From NCBI GenBank assembly GCA_030762895.1, contig JAUPTC010000015.1:2894395-2958394 (forward strand): 64,000 nt of DNA, in the 5' to 3' direction. Under the pieces are notes generated by a model that had not been told where the DNA came from, searched no databases, and worked only from the letters and a program-made list of their open reading frames with translations. Below, piece by piece: positions 50,808 to 60,700 of the stretch. Each line of letters begins with the position of its first letter. Within the stretch, counting starts at the first letter, position 1. Source of the DNA: Sophora flavescens (lineage: Eukaryota > Streptophyta > Magnoliopsida > Fabales > Fabaceae). The position numbers were made by a program, and so were the translations under genes.

Positions 50808-52169
50808 GTAGATTAGGGTTTTGGATCAAAAATAAGGTTAGAATTAGGGTTTTGGGTCAAAATTTAGGGTTTCGGGGTCAAATTTAGTGTTTAGGGTCAA
50901 CATTAGGGATTAGGGTTAGATTAGGGTTTGGTGACAAAATTAGGGTTCTGGTTCAAATTTAGGGTTTAGGTTCCAAATTAGGGTTTGGGTTAAAATTAGG
51001 GTTTTGGATCAAAATTAGGTTTTTGGGTCAAATTTTGGGTTTAGGATCAAAATTAGGGTTTAGGGTTTGAATTAGGGTTTTGAGTTAAAAATATGGTTTT
51101 GGGTAAAAAAAATAAGGTTAGAAATAGGGTTTTGGGTTAAAATTAGGGTTTCGGGTCAAAATTAGAGATTTGGTTTAAAATTAGGGTTTTGGGTGAAAAT
51201 TTGGGTTTAGGAATAAAATTAGGGTTTTTGGTCAAAATTAGGGTTTAGGGTTTGAATTTGGGTTTTGAGTTAAAAATAGGGTTAGAATTAGGGTTTTGGT
51301 TTAAAATTAGGGTTTCGGGTCAAAATTAGGGTTCTAGGTCAGATTTAGGGTTTATGGTCAAAATTAGGGTTTAGGGTTTGAAATTGGGTTTTGAGTTTAA
51401 ATTGGGGTTTTGGGTGAAAAATAGGGTTAGAATTAGGATTGTGGGTCAACATTAGGGCTTTGGGTTAAAATTAGGGTTTTTGGTTAAAATTCGGGTTTAT
51501 GATCAAAATTAGGGTTTAGGGTTTGAATTAGGGTTTTGCATTTAAAATAGGGGTTTGGGTCAAAATTAGGGCTTTGGGGTCAAATTTTGGGTTTTGGGTC
51601 AAAATTTGGGTTTTGGATCAAAATTTTGGTTTAGGGTTTGAATTAGGGTTTTGAGTTAAAAATAGGGTTTTGGGTAAAAAAAAAAAAAAAGGTTAGAATT
51701 AGGGTTTTGGGTTAAAATTAGGTTTGGGTCAAACTTTGGGTTTAGGGTCAAAATTATGGTTCAGGGTTTGAAATTTGGTTTTTAGTTTTAAATATTGGGT
51801 CAAAATTGGGTCAAAATAAGGGCTTTGGATAAAATTTTGGGTTTTGGGTCATAATTTGGGTTTAGGGTTTGAATTAGGGTTTTGAGTTAAAAATAAGGTT
51901 AGAATTAGGGTTTATGTTTTGAAATAGGGTTCAGGGTTTGAAATAGGGTTTTGAGATAAAAATTGGGTTTCGATTTAAAATTAGGGTTTCGGGTCAAAAT
52001 TAGGGTTCCTGGTCATATTTAGGGTCAAAATTAGGGTTTAGGGTATGAAATAATGTTGAGTTTATAATAGGGTTTGGGTAAAAATAATAGGGTTAAAATT
52101 ACGGTTTCAGGTCAAAAATAGGGCTTTGGGTTAAAATTAGGGTTTTGGGTCAAAATTATGGTTTTTGTT
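50808..52169 (+). repeat. 1,362-bp HOR unit with the same ~494-bp deletion
   Basis: The deletion junction at about 51221-51227 uses the same words as in the previous unit. The length matches 1,856 minus 494 exactly. GTGAAAAATAG, TTTGCATTTAAAAT and TTTGGATCAAAATTTTGG again match the 43209-45064 unit. The poly-A run at 51676-51690 is 15 A, the longest I found. The shared breakpoint means the deletion arose once and was then duplicated in tandem. Confidence 0.88.
51676..51690 (+). repeat. Poly-A run of 15, longest of a length-variable site
   Basis: Each unit has a poly-A run between TTTTGGGT and GGTTAG. It ranges from about 5-10 A in most units to 12 near 42719, 13 near 48982 and 53900, and 15 here. 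The long alleles cluster between 42 and 54 kb. Homopolymer length is also a common sequencing error, so individual lengths are uncertain. Confidence 0.7.
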
Positions 52170-54129
52170 GTAGATTAGGGTTTTGGGTCAAAAATAAGGT
52201 TAGAATTAGGGTTTTGGGTCAAAATTTAGGGTTTCGGGGTCAAATTTAGTGTTTAGGGTCAACATTAGGGATTAGGGTTAGATTAGGGTTTGGTGACAAA
52301 ATTAGGGTTCTGGTTCAAATTTAGGGTTTAGGGTCCAAATTAGGGTTTTGGGTTAAAATTAGGGTTTTGGATCAAAATTAGGTTTTTGGGTCAAATTTTG
52401 GGTTTAGGATCAAAATTAGGGTTTAGGGTTTGAATTAGGGTTTTGTGTTAAAAATATGGTTTTGGGTAAAAAAATAAGGTTAGAAATAGGGTTTTGGGTT
52501 AAAATTAGGGTTTCTGGTAAAAATTATAGATTTGGTTTAAAATTAGGGTTTTGGGTGAAAATTTGGGTTTAGGAATAAAATTAGGGTTTAGGATTTGAAT
52601 TAGGTTTTTGAGTTTAATATAGGGTTTAGGGTCAAAATTAGGGCTTTGGGGGTTAAAATTTGGATTTTGGGTTTTCGTGTCAAAATTAGGTTTTTGGGTC
52701 GAACTTTGGGTTTAGGGTCAAAATTAGGGTTTAGGGTTTGAAATTGGGTTTAGGGTTTGAATTTGGGTTTTTAGTTAAAAATAGGGTTAGAATTAGGGTT
52801 TTGGTTTAAAATTAGGGTTTCGGGTCAAAATTAGGGTTCTAGGTCAGATTTAGGGTTTAGGGTCAAAATTAGGGCTTTGGGGGTTAAAATTTGGGTTTTG
52901 GGCTTTCGGGTCAAAATTAGGTTTTTGGGTCGAACTTTGGGTTTAGGGTTAAAATTAGGGTTTAGGGTTTGAAATTGGGTTTTGAGTTTTAAATATTGGG
53001 TCCAAATTGGGTCAAAAAAAGGGCATTGGGTAAAATTTTGGGTTTTGGGTCCAAATTGGGGTTTTGGGTCAAAAGTTGGGTTTTGGGTCCAAATTAGGGT
53101 TTTTGGTCAAAATTAGGGTTTAGGGTTTGAATTTGGGTTTTGAGTTAAAAATAGGGTTAGAATTAGGGTTTTGGTTTAAAATTAGGGTTTCGGGTCAAAA
53201 TTAGGGTTCTAGGTCAGATTTAGGGTTTAGGGTCAAAATTTGGGTTTTGGGCTTTCGGGTCAAAATTAGGTTTTTGGGTCGAACTTTGGGTTTAGGGTTA
53301 AAATTAGGGTTTAGGGTTTGAAATTGGGTTTTGAGTTTTAAATATTGGGTCCAAATTGGGTCAAAAAAAGGGCATTGGGTAAAATTTTGGGTTTTGGGTC
53401 CAAATTGGGGTTTTGGGTCAAAAGTTGGGTTTTGGGTCCAAATTAGGGTTTTTGGTCAAAATTAAGGTTTAGGGTTTGAATTTGGGTTTTGAGTTAAAAA
53501 TAGGGTTAGAATTAGGGTTTTGGTTTAAAATTAGGGTTTCGGATCAAAATTAGGGTTCTAGGTCAGATTTAGGGTTTATGGTCAAAATTAGGGTTTAGGG
53601 TTTGAAATTGGGTTTTGAGTTTAAATTGGGGTTTTGGGTCAAAAATAGGGTTAGAATTAGGATTGTGGGTCAACATTAGGGCTTTGGTTTAAAATTAGGG
53701 TTTTTGGTTAAAATTCGGGTTTATGATCAAAATTAGGGTTTAGGGTTTGAATTAGGGTTTTGCGTTTAAAATAGGGGTTTGGGTCAAAATTAGGGCTTTG
53801 GGGTCAAAATTTGGGTTTTGGGTCAAAATTTGGGTTTTGGGTCAAAATTTTGGTTTAGGGTTTGAATTAGGGTTTTGAGTTAAAAATAGGGTTTTGGGTA
53901 AAAAAAAAAAAAGGGTTAGAATTAGGGTTTTGGGTTAAAATTAGGTTTGGGTCAAACTTTGGGTTTAGGGTCAAAATTATGGTTCAGGGTTTGAAATTTG
54001 GTTTTGAGTTTTAAATATTGGGTCAAAATTGGGTCAAAATAAGGGCTTTGGATAAAATTTTGGGTTTTGGGTCATAATTTGGGTTTAGGGTTTGAATTAG
54101 GGTTTTGGGTCAAAATTATGGTTTTTGTT
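52170..54129 (+). repeat. 1,960-bp HOR unit with 349-bp duplication and ~242-bp deletion
   Basis: The direct repeat is 52888-53236 followed by 53237-53585. Its junction reads TTTAGGGTCAAAATTTGGG, where the other two duplication units have TTTATGGTC, a single-base difference. Near 54101 the unit jumps from TTTGAATTAGGGTTTTG to GGTCAAAATTATGG, losing about 242 bp (1,853 + 349 - 1,960). The next landmark follows at 54130. Confidence 0.85.
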
Positions 54130-57100
54130 GTAGATTAGGGTTTTGGGTCAAAAATAAGGTTAGAATTAGGGTTTTGCGTCAAAATTTAGGGTTTCGGGGT
54201 CAAATTTAGTGTTTAAGGTCAACATTAGGGATTAGGGTTAGATTAGGGTTTGGTGACAAAATTAGGGTTCTGGTTCAAATTTAGGGTTTAGGGTCCAAAT
54301 TAGGGTTTTGGGTTAAAATTAGGGTTTTGGATCAAAATTAGGTTTTTGGGTCAAATTTTGGGTTTAGGATCAAAATTAGGGTTTAGGGTTTGAATTAGGG
54401 TTTTGAGTTAAAAATATGGTTTTGGGTAAAAAAAATAAGGTTAGAAATAGGGTTTTGGGTTAAAATTAGGGTTTCGGGTCAAAATTAGAGATTTGGTTTA
54501 AAATTAGGGTTTTGGGTGAAAATTTGGGTTTAGGAATAAAATTAGGGTTTAGGATTTGAATTAGGTTTTTGAGTTTAATATAGGGTTTAGGGTCAAAATT
54601 AGGGCTTTGGGGGTTAAAATTTGGATTTTGGGTTTTCGTGTCAAAATTAGGTTTTTGGGGCGAACTTTGGGTTTAGGGTCAAATGTAGGGTTTAGGGTTT
54701 GAAATTGGGTTTAGGGTTTGAATTTGGGTTTTGAGTTAAAAATAGGGTTAGAATTAGGGTTTTGGTTTAAAATTAGGGTTTCGGGTCAAAATTAGGGTTC
54801 TAGGTCAGATTTAGGGTTTAGGGTCAAAATTAGGGTTTAGGGTTTGAAACTGGGTTTGGAGTTTAAATTGGGGTTTTGGGTCAAAAATAGGGTTAGAATT
54901 AGGATTGTGGGTCAACATTAGGGCTTTGGGTTAAAATTTGGGTTTTGGGTTAAATTCGGGTTTATGATCAAAATTAGGGTTTAGGGTTTGAATTAGGGTT
55001 TTGCGTTTAAAATAGGGGTTTGGGTCAAAATTTGTGCTTTGGGGTCAAAATTTGGGTTTAGGGTCAAAATTTGGGTTTTGGGTCAAAATTTGGGTTTAGG
55101 GTTTGAATTAGGGTTTTGAGTTAAAAATAGGGTTTTGGGTAAAAAAAATAAGGTTTGAATTAGGGTTTTGGGTTAAAATTAGGTTCGGGTCAAAATTATG
55201 GTTTAGGGTTTGAAATTTGGTTTTGAGTTTTAAATATTGGGTCAAAATAGCGTCAAAATAAGGGCTTTGGATAAAATTTTGGGTTTTGGGTCCAAATTGG
55301 GGTTTTGGGTCAAAAGTTGGGTTTTGGATCCAAATTAGGGTTTTTGTTCAAAATTAGGGTTTAGGGTATAAATTTGGGTTTTGGGTCAAAAATAGGGATA
55401 GAATTAGGGTTTTGGTTTAAAATTAGGGTTTCGGGTCAATATTAGGGTTCTAGGTCAGATTTAGGGTTTAGGGTTTGAAATAGGGTTTTGAGTTTAAAAT
55501 AGGGTTTTGGGTCAAAATAGGGTTAGAATCAGTATTTTGGGTCAAAATTAGGGCTTTGGGTTAAAATTAGGGTTTTGGGTTAAAATTTGGGTTTATGATC
55601 AAAATTAGGGTTTAGGGTTTGAAATAGGGTTTTGGCTCAAAATTAGGTCTTTGGGGTAAAAATTTGGGTTTTGGGTCAAAATTTGGATTTTGGGTCATAA
55701 TTTGGGTTTAGGGTTTAAATTAGGGGTTTGAGTTAAAAATAAGGTTAGAATTAGGGTTTAGGATTTGAAATAGGGTTTTGAGATAAAAATTGGGTTTCGA
55801 TTTAAAATTAGGGTTTCGGGTCAAAATTAGGGTTCCTGGTCATATTTAGGGTCAAAATTAAGGTTTAGGGTTTGAAATAAGGTTGAGTTTTAAATAGGGT
55901 TTAGGTAAAAAATAGGGTTAAAATTACGGTTTCGGTTCAAAATTAGGGCTTTGGGTTAAAATTAGGGTTCTCGGTCAAAATTTAGGGTTTCGGGGTCAAA
56001 TTTAGTGTTTAGGGCCAAAATTAGGGATTAGGGTTCGATTAGGGTTTTGTGACAAAATTAGGGTTCTGGGTCAAATTTAGGGTTTAGGGTCCAAATTAAG
56101 GTTTTGGGTTAAAATTAGGGTTTTGGATCAAATTAGGTTTTTGGGTCAAATTTTGGGTTTAGGATCAAAATTAGGGTTTAGGGTTTGAATTAGGGTTTTG
56201 AGTTAAAAACAGGTTTTTGGGAAAAAAAAATAAGGTTAGAATTAGGGTTTTGGGTTAAAATTAGGGTTTCGGGTCAAAATTAGAGATTTGGGTTAAAATT
56301 AGGGTTTTGGGTGAAAATTTGGGTTTAGGAACAAAATTAGGGTTTAGGGTTTGAATTAGGGTTTTGAGTTTAAGATAGGGTTTAGGGTCAAAATTAGGGC
56401 TTTGGGGTTTAAAATTTGGGTTTTGGGCTTTTGGGTCAAAATTAGGTTTTTGGGTCGAACTTTGGGTTTAGGGTTATAATTAGGGTTTAGGGTTTGAAAT
56501 TGGGTTTTGAGTTTTAAATATTGGGTCCAAATAGGGTCAAAAAAGGGCTTTGGGTAAAATTTTGGGATTTGGGTCCAAATTGTGGTTTTGGGTCAAAAGT
56601 TGGGTTTTGGGTCCAAATTAGGGTTTTTGGTCAAAATTAGGGTTTAGGGTTTGAATTTGGGTTTTGAGTTAAAAATAGGGTTAGAATTAGGGTTTTTGTT
56701 TAAAATTAGGGTTTCGGGTCAAAATTAGGGTTCTAGGCCCGATTTAGGGTTTATGGTCAAAATTAGGGTTTAGGGTTTGAAATTGGGTTTTGAGTTTAAA
56801 TTGGGGTTTTGGGTCAAAAATAGGGTTAGAATTAGGATTGTGGGTCAACATTAGGGCTTTGGGTTAAAATTAGGGTTTTGGGTTAAAATTTGGGTTTATG
56901 ATCAAAATTAGGGTTTAGGGTTTGAGTTAGGGTTTTGCGTTTAAAATAGGGGTTTGGGTCAAAATTAGGGCTTTGGGGTCAAAATTTGGGTTTTGGGTCA
57001 AAATTTTGGTTTAGGGTTTGAATTAGGGTTTTGAGTTAAAAATAGGGTTTTGGGTAAAAAAAAATAAGGTTTGAATTAGGGTTTTGGGTTAAAATTAGGT

Positions 57101-57300
57101 TCGGGTCAAACTTTGGGTTTAGGGTCAAAATTATGGTTCAGGGTTTGAAATTTGGTTGAGTTTTAAATATTGGGTCAAAATAGGGTCAAAATAAGGGCTT
57201 TGGATAAAATTTTGGGTCAAAGGTTGGGTTTTGGATCCAAATTAGGGTTTAGGGTTAAAATTAGGGTTTTGGATCAAAATTAGGGTTTAGGGTCCAAATT
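54130..57300 (+). repeat. Chimeric transition between the 1.8-kb and 2.2-kb HOR classes
   Basis: The stretch opens with a normal central unit (GTAGATTAG at 54130, CAAATTTAGTG at about 54201). Near 54800-54860 the first internal paralogue runs directly into the sequence that normally follows the second, the deletion expected as counterpart of the 349-370-bp duplications. From about 55380 right-hand-class words appear: GGATAG at 55396, CAATATTAGGG and TTTTGGCTCAAAATTAGG. CAAATTTAGTG recurs at 55997, but the GTAGATTAG segment before it is missing. Near 57210-57300 a normal section is replaced by short re-joined monomers. Confidence 0.75.
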
Positions 57301-57301
57301 A

Positions 57302-57330
57302 GGGTTTAGGGTTTAGGGTCCAAATTAGGG
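57302..57330 (+). other. Short near-perfect TTTAGGG tract, candidate G-quadruplex
   Basis: GGG tracts at 57302-57304, 57309-57311 and 57316-57318 are spaced exactly seven bases apart, as in a true telomere repeat. A fourth GGG at 57328-57330 follows a nine-base loop. It sits at the breakpoint region where the 2.2-kb class begins. Confidence 0.65.
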
Positions 57331-57711
57331 TTTTGGGTTAAAATTAGGGTTTTGGATCAAAATTAGGTTTTTGGGTCAAATTTTGGGTTTAGGATCAAAA
57401 TTAGGGTTTAGGGTTTGAATTAGGGTTTTGAGTTAAAAATATGGTTTTGGGTAAAAGAAAAAAAGGTTAGAATTAGGGTTTTGGGTTAAAATTAGGGTTT
57501 CGGGTCAAAATTAGTGATTTGGGTTAAAATTAGGGTTTTGGGTGAAAATTTGGGTTTAGGAACAAAATTAGGGTTTAGGGTTTGAATTAGGGTTTTGAGT
57601 TTAAGATAGGGTTTAGGGTCAAAATTAGGGCTTTGGGGGGTTAAAATTTGTGTTTTGGGTTTTCGGGACAAAATTAGGTTTTCGGGTCGAACTTTGGGTT
57701 TAGGGTCAAAA

Positions 57712-57743
57712 TTAGGGTTTAGGGTTTAGGGTTTGAAATTGGG
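57712..57743 (+). other. Short near-perfect TTTAGGG tract, candidate G-quadruplex
   Basis: TTAGGG is followed by two perfect TTTAGGG copies (57712-57731) and, after TTTGAAATT, by another GGG at 57741-57743. This and the tract at 57302 are the longest runs of exact telomere motif I noticed in the window. The equivalent sites in the next two 2.2-kb copies have only two tandem motifs, so one motif was gained here. Confidence 0.65.
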
Positions 57744-60700
57744 TGATGAGTTTTAAAATTAGGACAAAATAGGGTCAAAGTAAGGGCTTTTGGTAAAATT
57801 TTAGGTTTTGGGTCCAAATTGGGGTTTTTGGTGAAAAGTTGGGTTTTGGGTCCAAATTAGGGTTTTTGGTCAAAATTAGGGTTTAGGGTTTGAATTTGGG
57901 TTTTGAGTTAAAAATAGGGTTAGAATTAGGGTTTTGGTTTAAAATTAGGGTTTCGGGTCAAAATTAGGGTTCTAGGTCAGATTTAGGATTTATGGTCAAA
58001 ATTAGGGTTTAGGGTTTGAAATTGAGTTTTGAGTTTAAATTGGGATGTTGGGTCAAAAATAGGGTTATAATTAGGATTGTGGGTCAACATTAGGGCTTTG
58101 GGATAAAATTAGGATTTTGGGTTAAAATTCGGGTTTATGATCAAAATTAGGGTTTAGAGTTTGAATTAGGGTTTTGCGTTTAAAATAGGGTTTTGGGTCA
58201 AAATTAGGGCTTTGGGGTTAAAATTTGGGTTTTGGGTCAAAATTTGGTTTTTGGGTTTGAATTAGGGTTTTGAGTTAAAAATAAGGTTAGAATTAGGGTT
58301 TAGGATTTGAAATAGGGTTCAGGGTTTGAAATAGGGTTTTGAGATAAAAATTGGGTTTCAATTTAAAATTACGGTTTCTGGTCAAAATTAGGGTTTAGGG
58401 TTTAAAATAAGGTTGAGTTTAAAATATGGTATGGGTAAAAAATACGGTTAAAATTAGGGTTTCCGTCAAAATTACGGCTTTGGGTTAAAATTAGAGTTTT
58501 GGGTCAAAATTATTGTTTTTGTTCTAGATTAGGGTTTTGGATAAAAAAAAATAAGGTTAGAATTCGGGTTTTGGGTTAAAATTAGGTTTCCGGTCAAACT
58601 TTGGGTTTAGGGTCAAAATTAGGGTTTAGGGTTTGTAATTTGGTTTTGAGTTTTAAATATTGGGTCAAAATAGGGTCAAAATAAGGGCTTTGGAAAAAAT
58701 TTTGGGTTTTGGGTCCAAATTGGGGTTTTGGGTCAAAAGTTGGGTTTTGGATCCAAATTAGGGTTTTTGGTCAAAGTTAGGGTTTAGGGTTTAAATTTGG
58801 GTTTTGAGTTTAAAATAGGGTTTTCGGTCAAAATAGGGATAGAGTTAGGGTTTCGGGTCAATATTAGGGTTCTAGGTCAGATTTAGGGTTTAGGGTTTGA
58901 AATAGGGTTTTGAGTTTAAAATAGGGTTTTGGGTCAAAATAGGGTTAGAATCAGTGTTTTGGGTCAAAATTAGGGCTTTGGGTTAAAATTAGGGTTTTGG
59001 GTTAAAATTCGGGTTTATGATCAAAATTAGGGTTTAGGGTTTGAAATAGGGTTTTGGCTCAAAATTAGGTCTTTGGGGTTAAAATTTGGGTTTTGGGTCA
59101 TAATTTGGGTTTAGGGTTTGAATTAGGGTTTTGAGTTAAAAATAAGGTTAGAATTAGGGTTTAGGATTTGAAATAGGGTTTGTGGTTTGAAATAGGGTTT
59201 TGAGATAAAAATTGGGTTTCAATTTAAAATTACCAGTATCGTGTCAAAATTAGGGCTTTGGGTTAAAATCAGGGTTTTATGACAAAATTATGGTTTTTGT
59301 TGTAGATTAGGGTTTTGGGTCAAAAATAAGGTTAGAATTAGTGTTTTGGGTCAAAATTTAGGGTTTCGGGGTCAAATTTAGTGTTTAGGTTCAAAATTAG
59401 GGATTAGGGTTCGATTAGGGTTTTGTGACAAAATTAGGGTTCTGGGTCAATTTTAGGGTTTAGGGTCCAAATTAGGGTTTTGGGTTAAAATTAGGGTTTT
59501 GGATCAAAATTAGGTTTTTGGGTCAAATTTTGGGTTTAGGATTAAAATTAGAGTTTAGGGTTTGAATTAGGGTTTCCAGTTAAAAATATGGTTTTGCGTA
59601 AAAAAAAATAAGGTTAGAAATAGGGTTTTGGGTTAAAATTAGGGTGCCGGGTCAAAATTAGAGATTTGGGTTAAAATTAGGGTTTTGGGTGAAATTTTGG
59701 GTTTAGGAACAAAATTAGGGTTTAGGGTTTGAATTTGGGTTTTGAGTTTAAGATAGGGTTTAGGGTCAAAATTAGGGCCTTGGGGGTTAAAATTTGTGTT
59801 TTGGGTTTTCGGGTCAAAATTAGGTTTTCGGGTCGAACTTTGGATTTAGGGTCAAAATTAGGGTTTAGGGTTTGAAATTGGGTGTTGAGTTTTAAATATT
59901 GGGACAAAATAGGGTCAAAATAAGGGCTTTTGGTAAAATTTTAGGTTTTGGGTCCAAATTGGGGTTTTTGGTGAAAAGTTGGGTTTTGGGTCCAAATTAG
60001 GGTTTTTGGTCAAAATTAGGGTTTAGGGTTTGAATTTGGTTTTGAGTTAAAAATAGGATTAGAATTAGGGTTTTGGTTTAAAATTAGGGTTTCGGGTCAA
60101 AATTAGGGTTCTAGGTCAGATTTAGGATTTATGGTCAAAATTAGGGTTTAGGGTTTGAAATTGGGTTTTGAGTTTAAATTGGGGTTTTGGGTCAAAAATA
60201 GGGTTATAATTAGGATTGTGGGTCAACATTAGGGCTTTGGGATAAAATTAGGATTTTGCGTTAAAATTCGGGTTTATGATCAAAATTAGGGTTTAGAGTT
60301 TGAATTAGGGTTTTGCGTTTAAAATAGGGTTTTGGTTCAAAATTAGGGCTTTGGGGTTAAAATTTGGGTTTTGGGTCAAAATTTGGGTTTTGGGTCAAAA
60401 TTTGGTTTTTGGGTTTGAATTAGGGTTTTGAGTTAAAAATTAGGTTAGAATTAGGGTTTAGGGTTTGAAATAGGGTTCAGGGTTTGAAATAGGGGTTTGA
60501 GATAAAAATAGGGTTTCGATTTAAAATTAGGGTTTCTGGTCAAAATTAGGGTTCTTGGTCATATTTAGGGTCAAAATTAGGGTTTAGGGTTTAAAATAAG
60601 GTTGAGTTTAAAATATGGTATGGGTAAAAAATACGGTTAAAATTAGGGTTTCCGTCAAAATTACGGCTTTGGGTTAAAATTAGAGTTTTGGGTCAAAATT

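Noticed and set aside
7131..54129. TATA-like words (for example GTTTATAATAGGG) once per unit as promoters
   Set aside because: In such AT-rich satellite these words are expected. No transcript, downstream gene or other promoter element supports them.
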